Source: JALHUF01 sp050014795 (GTDB taxonomy: Bacteria > Acidobacteriota > Terriglobia > UBA7540). Taken from it: DNA of 29,212 bases. The stretch lies in NCBI GenBank assembly GCA_050014795.1, contig JBEKCQ010000033.1, forward strand, positions 1-29,212. Direction: 5' to 3'. Made by a program: the position numbers and the translations under genes. The notes beneath the pieces are model-generated. The model was not told where the DNA came from. It did not search any database and was given only the letters and a program-made list of their open reading frames with translations. Position 1 is the stretch's first letter. Every line of letters starts with the position of its first letter. This document shows, piece after piece, positions 7,935-16,301 of the stretch.

Positions 7935-10900
7935 CTAGAAAGTGAATTTCAGCGCGAACTGGGTATGACGACCGTTGCGACCGCTCGTGATGCGGCCGAA
8001 GGTTGTCCCCTCGGGATTGGTACCCCGGTCATCCCAGGTGCTCACGCCGGACCATTGCGGGTGGTTGAAGGCATTGAACATTTCCCAGCGGAAGTCGAGC
8101 GTATAGCCTTCCTTGATCCGGAAGTTCTTCTTCAGGGAGATGTCCCAGTTGTTGACGCCGGGCATGCGGATGATGTTGCGGCCTGCGGTGCCCCGGTAGG
8201 CGGCGAAGTCCCAGGGAACACCGTCGATGATTCGGGTCTCCGTGGGCGGATTCGCGAAGCAACTGGTATCAAAGTAGCGGTAAAAGGTTCGCTTCCCCCC
8301 AGAGAGATTGCCGTCACACGTGCGGGTGGGCACATCCCCCATATAATCATGGGAGGTGTTGTCGCCGTTCCAAATGGTGGCGGGGAAGCCGGATTCAAAA
8401 GTGGCTACAAAGTTCGGTTGCCAGCCGTAGGCGAGTTCACGAGCCACGCCCCGGAGGTGCTTGCCGAAGGGGAGTTCGTAGGTTACGACCGCGACCAGTC
8501 GGTGCGTGTGGTCCGCATCGGACAGGCCGTGCGACCAGTTGCGATGCCATTGGCCACCTAGGGCCGACGTATTGCCATAGCCATTGTTGTGGAAGAACTC
8601 GTCGGTCTGTTTCGACCAGGTATGGTGGACCAGAGCGCTAAGGCCGTTCGACCACTGCTTTTCGAACTTGGTCACCAAGGCGTGGTAGTCATTCATGCCG
8701 CCGTGATGGACGGCGAGGACGCTGTCGAAGCGATCGGCATAAGCGCCACCATCCAACAGGGAGTTGGGGCGGGCGGCATGGAAATCGTCGCCGGTCAGGT
8801 AGATACCCTCGGGGGGATTGTTGATGTCATCCGCGATAGTCAGCTTGGTAGCCCGCGAGCCCACATAACCCAGCGAGACCATCATGTCCTTCCCTAACTT
8901 CCGCTGCACGTCCAGGCTCCAGCGCTGGTAATAGGGAGTGATGGGAGTGTCCTTGTCGATGGTCTGCAACCCCTGCCAGGGGTAGAGATATCCCGCCTTG
9001 TCACCGAGGGGGTAGGGCCAGTCACCTTTCGGCACATCCTTGGCAGGCGGAAAGCTGTTGTCCAAGGTGAAGTATACGAGGTTGGGATCGCCGAGCAAAT
9101 CCGCCGCATAGGTGCTATTGTTGTACTCCTCGCCGCCATAGGCCGGGCAGTTCCAGAACATCTGGTCGAGGTACTTGTACCCACCGGTGTCGTAGAAGAC
9201 TCCGTATCCGCCCCGAACTACCCAGTTGTCGGTCGCGCGATATGCGAAGCCAAAGCGCGGCAGGAAATTGTTCTTGTCAGCGGGATAGGGGTGCTTCTTG
9301 GTATCTGGCGTCGTCCCGGGCATGACCATTCGCCACCCTGGGTAGCTGAAGTCCATCACGCCCCAGAAGCTGTTCGCGGAATAGGCAGGAATGGGCAGTT
9401 CGTACCGGATTCCGAGAGTGAGCGTCAACTTGCGGCTCGCCTGCCAAGTGTCGTTGAAATAGCCCGCCCACTCCGGGATGCGGAACCACAGGCTGTTGTC
9501 GCCACCGATGTTGTGGGTGCGCTGTCTCTGCCAAGTGACGGCGCCGGTCAGGAACTCAGCCAAGTAGTTCCACCCCGAGCCGTCGGCAACGCTAGGCCCT
9601 TGTCCGGTGAAACCTCCCCAGAAGCCCACATTGCGGATAATGTCGTTGTCCCGTTCATCTTTGCGATAGTAGTAGAAACCCATCTTGAAGGTGTGGGACC
9701 TGTATACCTTCACGGCGTTGTCTGAGAGCTGCCAGATGGGAATGGCCTGATACCAGTATTCCCCCGGTCCCAGGCCCAAGCTTCCGAAAGGATCCCCAAA
9801 TCCCACGCTAAAAATCCCGTCATCACTCACTTCCAACTGGCTCTTGTCGAAGTCCGTCATCCCCCCGCTTGGGAGCGAGACGTTTTGCAGGAGGTTGCGG
9901 TACCAGGAAACCTTCATGAACTTATTGATGGCCTTGGGGTCTTCGCTCATGTTCTTCCCCTTGAAATAGGAGAAGATAAATTCGTTGGTGAACGTCGGGC
10001 TGAAGGAGCGGAGCCAGTGTGCATTGAAGGTGTGGGTCTTGTGAACCGGGCCGCTACCGAGCGTCAGCTCGGGAATCACACCATCGGCATAGAGCATCTG
10101 CCCCCAGTCGCGAGAGTACTTGAAGAAGATGCGGTCCTTTTCCGAGATGTTATAGTCAAACCGCAAGCTAATGTTGTCATTGTTAATGCCGGTTGTCGCC
10201 TTACCTGTATAGTTGTTGATGTCCTCGGGAAAGTAGGGCGACTGCCAGTTGGGCGGGGGGAAGTGGGAAATGTACTCGGCAGCTTTGGAATTGATATCGG
10301 TGATCACATTGTTGGTGTAGGGCTGCCGGAGCTGAGTTGTAGGATCAAAGGAGAAAGGATTGTAGATCACGTAGCGCGGATCGTCGGGGAACTGCTCCAA
10401 CCATTCGCCGAAGTCGCCGTTCCGCTCCCTGGTGGTGGGAACGTAGCCGTAGTAGGTTTCGCGGCCCCGCCGGCGCAGGCGCTCAAAGCTGTTGAAGAAG
10501 AACGCCTTGTTCCTGCCATCAAAAACTTTAGGGATATAGACGGGCCCGCCCACCGTGTAGCCCCATTGGTCCTGGTGCCAAGCGTCACGGCCACGCGTCG
10601 GATCCTCGAAAATGGCGTAAGGGTCGCGCGCGTTCAGCCCGTTCACCTGACGATAGTCGTATACCGTGCCGTGCAGCTTGTTGGTCCCGGACTTCGTGGT
10701 CAGGCTGAGTTGGCCCACGTCGCGGCCGTATTCCGCCGAGAAGTTCACGATCTCAGTTTTGACTTCTTGGATGGCGTCGACGTTCACGTTGGTGAGGGGG
10801 CCGAGGACCCAGTTGTCGTTGTTCATGAACCCGTCGACGTAGTACCCCACGCTGTACTCAGATCCGCCCAGGTTCAAAACCTTGCCGCCGGGCATGGTGG

Positions 10901-11444
10901 GGCTGGCCAGTCCCCAGTCCTGCCGGGCCGTGTCGCCGCTCCCGCTGTTGAATAAGGGGGAGAGCACCGCATAGTTCAGGAAGGAGCGACCCTCGACGGG
11001 CATGTCTCGAACCAACCGATTATCAAGGATCTGGCTGAGGCTGGCATCGTCGGTCTGGATGAGCGGGGCAGCCGCGCTGACGGTGACCTCCTGCGAGACG
11101 CCACCTACTTCCAGGCTCATGTTGAGACGAAGGATGGTCCCGTTCTCAACGGGGGCGACTTCCGAGATCGATTTCTTGAAGCCCTCCTTGGTCACCTCAA
11201 CCTGGTAATGACCAGCCATGAGATTCGGAAACACATACTCGCCAGTTGGGTTCGTCGTGGCTTTCCAGGTGATGCCGGTATCAACGTTCCTCAGAACCAC
11301 TTGGGCTGCCGGGACCACGGCGTTCTGGGCGTCCATCACGGTTCCCAGGATAGTGCTCGAGATGGTAGTCTGAGCCAGCAACCCGAGAGCACTTGATGCC
11401 AAAATCAGCGCAAATAGCAGAAATGTTCTCTTAGGCCTTTCCAT
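7935..11444 (-). CDS. Oar-like TonB-dependent receptor with N-terminal carboxypeptidase-regulatory domain
   Basis: 1169 residues from ATG 11444, chosen because AGGAGG (11450-11455) sits 5 nt upstream and the protein then begins with a signal peptide (MERPKRTFLLFALILASSAL). An upstream in-frame start at 11510 would put 22 odd residues before the signal. Residues about 30-110 form a CarboxypepD_reg-like Ig fold (ILGTVMDAQNAVVPAAQVVL, NPTGEYVFPNLMAGHYQVEV), then the plug domain (DMPVEGRSFLNY, VDGFMNNDNW, IQEVKTEIVNFSAEYGRDVG, STKSGTNKLHGT), then a long outer-membrane beta-barrel ending in Phe (FALKFTF), the usual barrel-assembly signal. It would bring oligomeric or bulky substrates across the outer membrane using TonB energy. 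It is the first gene of the ribose-cluster operon, about 330 nt after a strong promoter carrying a LacI-type operator. Confidence 0.92.
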   Translation of the reverse strand: MERPKRTFLLFALILASSALGLLAQTTISSTILGTVMDAQNAVVPAAQVVLRNVDTGITWKATTNPTGEYVFPNLMAGHYQVEVTKEGFKKSISEVAPVENGTILRLNMSLEVGGVSQEVTVSAAAPLIQTDDASLSQILDNRLVRDMPVEGRSFLNYAVLSPLFNSGSGDTARQDWGLASPTMPGGKVLNLGGSEYSVGYYVDGFMNNDNWVLGPLTNVNVDAIQEVKTEIVNFSAEYGRDVGQLSLTTKSGTNKLHGTVYDYRQVNGLNARDPYAIFEDPTRGRDAWHQDQWGYTVGGPVYIPKVFDGRNKAFFFNSFERLRRRGRETYYGYVPTTRERNGDFGEWLEQFPDDPRYVIYNPFSFDPTTQLRQPYTNNVITDINSKAAEYISHFPPPNWQSPYFPEDINNYTGKATTGINNDNISLRFDYNISEKDRIFFKYSRDWGQMLYADGVIPELTLGSGPVHKTHTFNAHWLRSFSPTFTNEFIFSYFKGKNMSEDPKAINKFMKVSWYRNLLQNVSLPSGGMTDFDKSQLEVSDDGIFSVGFGDPFGSLGLGPGEYWYQAIPIWQLSDNAVKVYRSHTFKMGFYYYRKDERDNDIIRNVGFWGGFTGQGPSVADGSGWNYLAEFLTGAVTWQRQRTHNIGGDNSLWFRIPEWAGYFNDTWQASRKLTLTLGIRYELPIPAYSANSFWGVMDFSYPGWRMVMPGTTPDTKKHPYPADKNNFLPRFGFAYRATDNWVVRGGYGVFYDTGGYKYLDQMFWNCPAYGGEEYNNSTYAADLLGDPNLVYFTLDNSFPPAKDVPKGDWPYPLGDKAGYLYPWQGLQTIDKDTPITPYYQRWSLDVQRKLGKDMMVSLGYVGSRATKLTIADDINNPPEGIYLTGDDFHAARPNSLLDGGAYADRFDSVLAVHHGGMNDYHALVTKFEKQWSNGLSALVHHTWSKQTDEFFHNNGYGNTSALGGQWHRNWSHGLSDADHTHRLVAVVTYELPFGKHLRGVARELAYGWQPNFVATFESGFPATIWNGDNTSHDYMGDVPTRTCDGNLSGGKRTFYRYFDTSCFANPPTETRIIDGVPWDFAAYRGTAGRNIIRMPGVNNWDISLKKNFRIKEGYTLDFRWEMFNAFNHPQWSGVSTWDDRGTNPEGTTFGRITSGRNGRHTQFALKFTF

Positions 11445-11756
11445 TTGAACCTCCTGTCTTGATTTCGTTCCGCCCCAACCGGCGACACTTGGAATCCGAC
11501 GGAGTATCACAACGCCATACAGGCACGGTCGTGATTATCTTGGCTCTCCACCTAATCAAATGAACCCGACCGTCCGGCCAGCCAACGTCCCTAAATACCA
11601 CAAAGGGCACAGGACAAGGGTCATGCGGTCTGTCGGCCATAGGACACACGGGACATTCGGCAGAAGGGAGGAAAAGTCTCCCTTGCCGTCCCCCGGCTTG
11701 GAAGCATGGCCAGCCTCGCGATAGACAAGCTCAGCAGAGACGTGACTCAGCATTCC

Positions 11757-11768
11757 TGAAACGTTTCA
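11757..11768. promoter_or_regulatory. LacI-family operator O1 (TonB-receptor promoter)
   Basis: TGAAACGTTTCA is a perfect 12-bp palindrome with the central CG typical of LacI/GalR operators. It begins 10 bp downstream of the -10 box of the minus-strand promoter, i.e. across the initial transcribed region, where bound repressor would block initiation or clearance. The flanks (TTCC before it on the plus strand) match the second site upstream of lacI. Confidence 0.75.
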
Positions 11769-11778
11769 AATCGTCGCG

Positions 11779-11807
11779 AAAATAATCCCTCTAACGGGGC
11801 TTGTCAA
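11779..11807 (-). promoter_or_regulatory. Sigma-70-like promoter for the TonB receptor operon
   Basis: On the minus strand a consensus -35 TTGACA (11807-11802), exactly 17 bp of spacer, and -10 TATTTT (11784-11779). Transcription should begin near 11772, just before operator O1, leaving a leader of about 330 nt before the receptor start codon. Nothing clearly coding was seen in that leader. Confidence 0.7.
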
Positions 11808-11886
11808 GCAGAAATTTCGGGTGCGCCTAGCGGCCTCCGAACCACGCGAAGGGGGCAGGCCGGTAGCGCGACACGAGAATCGATAC

Positions 11887-11919
11887 TGGAAAACCGTCAA
11901 CAGGCGTACTAGTATGCCT
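11887..11919 (+). promoter_or_regulatory. Candidate promoter with overlapping near-palindrome upstream of the TPR gene
   Basis: AGGCGTACTAGTATGCCT (11902-11919) is an 18-bp palindrome except for one mismatched pair. A weak -35 (TGGAAA, 11887-11892), 17-bp spacer and -10 (TAGTAT, 11910-11915) overlap it, about 75 bp before the TPR start. The symmetry differs from the LacI sites, so another regulator would be needed. The -35 and -10 each match only four of six consensus bases. Confidence 0.35.
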
Positions 11920-11990
11920 ACCATGTCTAAGCAGCGGTACTGGGCCAGCCCGCCTGGAACCGAGATCAGCCTTGAAGCTCTGGGTAGCGC

Positions 11991-13193
11991 ATGAAACGCG
12001 TCCGACTCCTGCTCGGCTTATTGATGCTCGCAGCGGGGCTGCTTTCCCCCAGTAGCATGCCCGGAATACGCGAGCGAGCACAAGAATCGGATGTTAGGAG
12101 TCTTTCCAGGGCAGCGGCTGAGGCGAAAGCAGCGGGGGAATTCGAGAAGGCGCTGGAACTCTATCGCTTGGCACTAGCGCAAAACCCGGCATGGTCGGAA
12201 GGCTGGGAGAGTCTCGGGATTTTGCTGGCAGATCGCAAGGAGTACGTTCGGGCCCGAGCGGCCTTTGAGAACCTGGTAAAGCTCCAGCCGAAGAGCGGCG
12301 ATGCGTGGACACTATTGGGTCTGTGCGAGTTTCGCATGGGCCAGTATGACTTGGCCGTCGGCCATTTGGAGGAAGCTAGAACCTTCGAAATCGTGGATAA
12401 GACGCTGCTGCGGCTACTCTATTACTACAGCGCTGCAGTCATGATATTGCACGGGGACTTTGATACTGCCCAGATCCGTCTCTTGCTCCTTGCCCGGGAA
12501 GGTGTCGCAAGTGACGAGCTGATGGAAGCTTACGGGCTCGCGGCACTGCGTGTCGCCTCGCTGCCGGGCCAGGAGCCGCCGGGATTACGGACGGTGGTGC
12601 TCGAAGTGGGCCGCCTAGTGGCAAACACTCGCCACCTGAGCGTGACGGAAGCCACGGCGGGATTTGAGAGGCTGATCGCCAAATACCCCAGCCAACCTGG
12701 CCTACGTTACGCCTATGGAGAGTACCTGGCCTCCCACGCTTTGTATGCGGAAGCCTGCGAAGCGTTCAGGCAGGAAGTGAATAACTCACCACAGGATGCA
12801 ATGGCCCGCCTGCAAATCGCTACCATACAGTCCCAGCGGCGCAACCGCCCCACCGAAGCTCTGCCCCTGGCGGAGGAAGCCGTAAAACTGGCACCCCAAC
12901 TTTTTGCCAGCCACTTTGTCCTGGGAAGAATTCTTCTGAAGCTGGGGGAAACAGATCGAGCGGTCAAGGAGCTTGAAACCGCCACCAGGCAGGCTCCTCG
13001 CAGCGTGATGGTTCACACCACGCTCCTGAATGCATACAACAAGGCCAACCGCAAGGATGACGCAGCCCGAGAACAGGAAATCCTGAAGCGGCTGCAACGG
13101 TTCGAAGCTTCACTGAAGGGTCAAGGGAGCGATGCCGTTTCGGAGACCGGCCCGCCAGCCAGCAAACAGGCACGCGATCTGGATGTCCAGTGA
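11991..13193 (+). CDS. Secreted tetratricopeptide-repeat protein
   Basis: 400 residues with an N-terminal signal or anchor (MKRVRLLLGLLMLAAGLLSP). TPR units are visible at about residues 38-72 (AAGEFEKALELYRLALAQNP), 73-106 (LGILLADRKEYVRARAAFENLV) and 107-140 (LGLCEFRMGQYDLAVGHLEEA), and again in the second half at about 235-270, 271-306 (RRNRPTEALPLAEEAVKLAP) and 307-345 (LGRILLKLGETDRAVKELETA). The tail is charged and proline-containing. It is probably a periplasmic protein-protein scaffold. In acidobacterial loci such proteins commonly sit next to Oar-like receptors, and this one is divergent from the receptor across a 546-bp regulatory gap. No catalytic motif is present. The SD before ATG 11991 is poor, so the start is moderately certain. 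Confidence 0.8.
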   Translation: MKRVRLLLGLLMLAAGLLSPSSMPGIRERAQESDVRSLSRAAAEAKAAGEFEKALELYRLALAQNPAWSEGWESLGILLADRKEYVRARAAFENLVKLQPKSGDAWTLLGLCEFRMGQYDLAVGHLEEARTFEIVDKTLLRLLYYYSAAVMILHGDFDTAQIRLLLLAREGVASDELMEAYGLAALRVASLPGQEPPGLRTVVLEVGRLVANTRHLSVTEATAGFERLIAKYPSQPGLRYAYGEYLASHALYAEACEAFRQEVNNSPQDAMARLQIATIQSQRRNRPTEALPLAEEAVKLAPQLFASHFVLGRILLKLGETDRAVKELETATRQAPRSVMVHTTLLNAYNKANRKDDAAREQEILKRLQRFEASLKGQGSDAVSETGPPASKQARDLDVQ

Positions 13194-13257
13194 GCCCATG
13201 GGAAGCCAAGGCGAGCGTGGGAATCATAATTACTGCACTCACGGCTCCGAGATGCGG

Positions 13258-13263
13258 TAGAAT
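13258..13263 (+). promoter_or_regulatory. Candidate -10 box of lacI
   Basis: TAGAAT (13258-13263) lies 9 bp before the LacI-like operator at 13273, almost the same geometry as the receptor promoter (10 bp). The matching -35 is weak (TGCACT at 13234-13239 with 18-bp spacing). Placement therefore rests mainly on the operator. Confidence 0.45.
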
Positions 13264-13272
13264 CTCAGGATT

Positions 13273-13288
13273 CCTGAATCGTTTCAGG
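13273..13288. promoter_or_regulatory. LacI-family operator O2 (autoregulatory site upstream of lacI)
   Basis: CCTGAATCGTTTCAGG is a 16-bp palindrome except for one central-flank mismatch. It shares TTCCTGAA-CGTTTCA with operator O1 before the TonB receptor. It ends 61 bp before the lacI start codon and lies just downstream of a -10-like TAGAAT, so the regulator probably represses its own transcription. Confidence 0.72.
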
Positions 13289-13349
13289 ATGTAAGCTCTT
13301 TTCGGAAGGCTCTCAGTCCACTTGGAGAGGCGCAGATCAGCCCATACTG

Positions 13350-14417
13350 ATGGCCACGATCAAAGAAGTCGCTCAGGAAGCGAGAGTATCAATAGGGACA
13401 GTCTCCAACGTCATAACCGGGAGCGTTCCTGTCAGCCCCAAAAGGCACAAACGTGTTCTGGCCGCGATTCGCAAGCTCGGCTACCACCCGGATCACGTTG
13501 CGCGCAGCCTGAAGTTGCGGCGCACGAAGATGCTGGGCATGGTTATCTCCGACATCACCAATCCCTTCTTCTCCCAGATGGTCCGGGGCGCGGAAGACGC
13601 CGCTCTTGAGCGCAGCTATTTGATTCTGACCTTCAATACGGATGACCGGGTTGATCGCGAGAAACAAGTCCTTTCAGTATTGAGGTCAAGGCGTGTGGAT
13701 GGCATTCTCCTGGTGGTTGCCCCCGGCGTAGAGTGCCCCACTCACATCGCGGAGACGCTCAGAAGAGGGACTCCCGTCGTTTGTTTGGACCGCGTGCCTC
13801 CGGGGATCAAGGTGGACTCCATATCGGTTGATAACGCGGCGGCATCGCGCGAGTGTGTTCGGCATCTGCTTGCACTGGGTCACACAAGAATCGGCATTAT
13901 CACCGGGTCGCTGGTGCTCCAGACTGCCCAGCAGCGACTCCAGGGATACAAGGAAGCGCTCGCTGAGGCTCGCGTCACCGTCAGGCCGGAATGGATCCGG
14001 GAAGGTGACTTCCACACTGAGAGCGGCTATCGCAGGGGGCGTGAGCTTCTCATGGCCAGGGACCGACCCACGGCGTTGTTCATCTCCAACAACCTGATGG
14101 CCATCGGAGTTCTGAGAGCCCTGGGCGAGGTTGGCCTGAGCTGCCCCCACGATGTCGCACTCGCCACCTTCGATGATCTGCCGCTTACCGAGGTCTTCAA
14201 GCCCCACTTGACGGCTGTGGCCCAGCCTGCTTATGCCATTGGCTATAAAGGCGCACAGATCCTTATTCAGAGGATAGAAGCTGATGGGATGGATGGCCTG
14301 CCCGTTGCTATTCGCTTCCCGACCGAACTCAAAATCAGGGAGTCCACGGTGGGATACAAGTTCCGCCACAATCGCTCAGGGTCGCGTTCCAGCCGAAATG
14401 AGACCCTCATCAACTGA
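13350..14417 (+). CDS. LacI/GalR-family transcriptional regulator
   Basis: 355 residues. The N-terminal helix-turn-helix plus hinge is textbook LacI: MATIKEVAQEARVSIGTVSNVI (1-22), VSPKRHKRVLAAIRKLGYHPDHVARSL (about 28-54). The core is a type I periplasmic-binding fold: LGMVISDITNPFFSQMVRGAE, VDGILLVVAPG, TPVVCLDRVPP, SVDNAAASRECVRHLLALGHTRIGIITG, PTALFISNNLMAIGVLRAL, DVALATFDDLP. It senses a small sugar-type ligand and releases DNA or changes affinity. It lies 157 bp after the TPR gene with its own operator-bearing upstream region, and the same operator stands before the TonB receptor, so I infer it controls the ribose-type cluster. The SD is unclear (GGAGAGG lies about 20 nt upstream), but the start is fixed by the HTH. 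Confidence 0.93.
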   Translation: MATIKEVAQEARVSIGTVSNVITGSVPVSPKRHKRVLAAIRKLGYHPDHVARSLKLRRTKMLGMVISDITNPFFSQMVRGAEDAALERSYLILTFNTDDRVDREKQVLSVLRSRRVDGILLVVAPGVECPTHIAETLRRGTPVVCLDRVPPGIKVDSISVDNAAASRECVRHLLALGHTRIGIITGSLVLQTAQQRLQGYKEALAEARVTVRPEWIREGDFHTESGYRRGRELLMARDRPTALFISNNLMAIGVLRALGEVGLSCPHDVALATFDDLPLTEVFKPHLTAVAQPAYAIGYKGAQILIQRIEADGMDGLPVAIRFPTELKIRESTVGYKFRHNRSGSRSSRNETLIN

Positions 14418-14785
14418 GGCGGGCTTAGCAGCACCTTCTAGACACGCCGTCCTCGAATATGGGAGGTGTCTTGCCATGCCAGTGCGCGATTTGCCGGGCA
14501 GGAGAGAGTCGAGGATTTGAGAGGCGCGGAGTTCAGGAGGTACTGACCGCTGTCCTTCGCCAAAACCTCATCCGTACTGATTTGGATCGAGGGCTCACCT
14601 CGAAAGTCTGCTTGTGTCCGCAGAATCTCGTTTCACCGGAAACTTCGGCATTAGAAAAAGCTCGGACTGCTGGAGTACGAACCTGCGAATTCAAAACTGC
14701 CTGAAGCCTCAACGGCAACGCCTCCACCCTCTACGCACACCGGTGCGGAGTTTTCAGGGTCCAGTTTCGCTTTCTCGTGTCAATG
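14418..14785. other. Gene-free stretch between lacI and the integrase-type transposase
   Basis: No reading frame here resembles a known protein on either strand and there is no clear terminator. GCACACCGGTGC (about 14737-14750) is a small GC-rich inverted repeat followed by GGAGTTTTC and might act as a weak lacI terminator. One end of the neighbouring IS must lie in the right part, but I could not identify its terminal repeat. Confidence 0.4.
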
Positions 14786-15841
14786 TTACGAAATCAGAGG
14801 AGGGTCGCGGTCGCGGTATGCTGCGCGCCGTTGGTATCGGTGATGGAGGCCACCGACTTGTGGAACCTGAACTACATGCCCTAGCTCTGGCGGCTCAACC
14901 GCCCGCGGCCAAGGTGCGTCTTTGCTCAACGACATATGAGTCCGGGTGCGCTCATAGTAATCGAAATAACTCTTCAGAATGTTTCGCAGGTGCCTCTCTC
15001 CGAGAATGATCACATGGTCCAAACACTCCCGTCGAATCGAGCCCACAAGCCCTTCAGCGAAAGCATTTTGCCAAGGACTTTGGGGTGCGATCATTACCTC
15101 GTTAATGCCCATGCCTCTCAAGCGATCACGCAAGTACTGCCCATAGATCTTGTCCCGGTCTCGGAGAAGATAACGGGGTACGGCGTCCTCGGGAAATGCT
15201 TTCACGATCTGCTGGGCGGTCCAGCCGGCCGTCGGATTCTCCGTCACGTTAAAATGCACCACGCGCCTGCGATGGTGAGCCAGCACCACCAACACGAACA
15301 AGACCCGAAACCGGGCGGTGGGCACGGTAAAGAAATCTATCGAGACCAGTTCTTTTACATGATTTTCCAGAAAAGCCTTCCAAGTCTGAGAAGGTGGCTT
15401 CCGGCGCTTGGGCATCAGCCGAGAAACGGTGCGCTCCGAGATGTCGATTCCCAGCTTCAGCAGTTCACCGTGAATCCGCGGGGCACCCCACAGGGGATTG
15501 GCTTCCGTCATCTTGCGTATCAACGCCCTGGTCTCGGAACTCACCTCTGGCCGGCCCCTCCGCTTTCGCCTGGAAATCCACTTCCAGAAGAGCCGGAAAC
15601 CCTTTCGGTGCCAAGCCACGACGGTCTCAGGCCGAACGATCGCCAGAGCATCTCTCCAATTCCTCCAAACCCGTGACAGCCAGATCCAGAAGAAGCGGTC
15701 AGCCTTTCGGAGGCGAACGCGTGGGCAGTGTCTTTTCAGAACCACCAACTGTTGGCGCAGAGCACGATTCTCGAAGGCTAGCTCTCGAACGTCGGGTGTG
15801 GAGAAGACAAGACGGATCAGTGAAGCCAGGAGCGTGAACAT
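14786..15841 (-). mobile_element. DDE integrase-core transposase (IS3/IS481-like, single ORF)
   Basis: 351 residues. The N-terminal region is helical and basic (ENRALRQQLVVLKRH; FRLFWKWISRRKRRGRPEVS), then an HTH-like segment NPLWGAPRIHGELLKLGIDISERTVSRLMPKR (about 115-146), then the rve catalytic core. The first Asp is in LVSIDFFTVPT (Asp169), the second in YLLRDRDKIYG (Asp228), and the Glu in QNAFAEGLVGSIRRECLDH (Glu263), giving DD34E spacing, followed by RTHMSLSKDAPWPR. The frame is intact, so the element could be active. Unlike many IS3 elements there is no separate frameshifted OrfA. It sits beside a truncated S41 protease gene, suggesting that insertion or later deletion removed the rest of that gene. 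Inverted ends were not resolved. Confidence 0.85.
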
Positions 15842-15895
15842 GCCGCTGAATATCTGAGGTCGCTAAGGAGAAATCAATTGTTATCAGGCAGATGT

Positions 15896-16057
15896 GATTT
15901 TGGCAAAGGACAGGTATTCCTCACTGAAGACGGGAAGCACTTTGAAGCGACCGGCGTGCCTCCCGATATCCGCGTGCCAGTGTTCCCGAGGCAAGATTTT
16001 GAAAAGGAGCGGGATACCGCGCTGGAAAAGGCCCTGGAACTTCTGTCGGGAAACTGA
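15896..16057 (+). pseudogene. C-terminal fragment of an S41 (tail-specific) peptidase
   Basis: In one frame ending at TGA 16055-16057 the DNA reads DFGKGQVFLTEDGKHFEATG, then VPPDIRVPVFPRQDFEKERD, then TALEKALELLSGN. This is the characteristic end of CtpA/Tsp-like proteases, in which the substrate-groove strand is followed by a VxPDI-V-P motif and a (R)D-x-xLEKALE helix. Only about 54 codons remain; the PDZ domain and the catalytic Ser/Lys are missing. No other part of the protease was found on the far side of the transposase. It has no start codon and is not expected to be functional. Confidence 0.7.
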
Positions 16058-16301
16058 GGGACTGGAATACACCCGCCCTAACACAGCGAGCCGCTATCAC
16101 ACCTCGCGACGCAGATGATTCCTCTTGCCTACCCGGCATGGTTGGACGAAGTCAGCTTCCATCTGCTCCTTCTTGCGTCCAGCTGCTGGCTGGGGTCTAT
16201 CTTGCCGCTGCGTTACCAGGATCGCGAGATTCTATTTCGCATCCCCGCCCTGACCACGGCATGCCGGCGCAGATTTGGATGTTGGGGCAGAGGGCGCGTC
16301 G

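Noticed and set aside
9885..10955. A 356-codon frame antisense to the TonB receptor
   Set aside because: The receptor plug and barrel sequence on the minus strand explains this DNA fully.
11556..11753. A 65-codon leader peptide just after the receptor transcription start
   Set aside because: No Shine-Dalgarno sequence and no plausible composition; more likely a chance frame in the leader.
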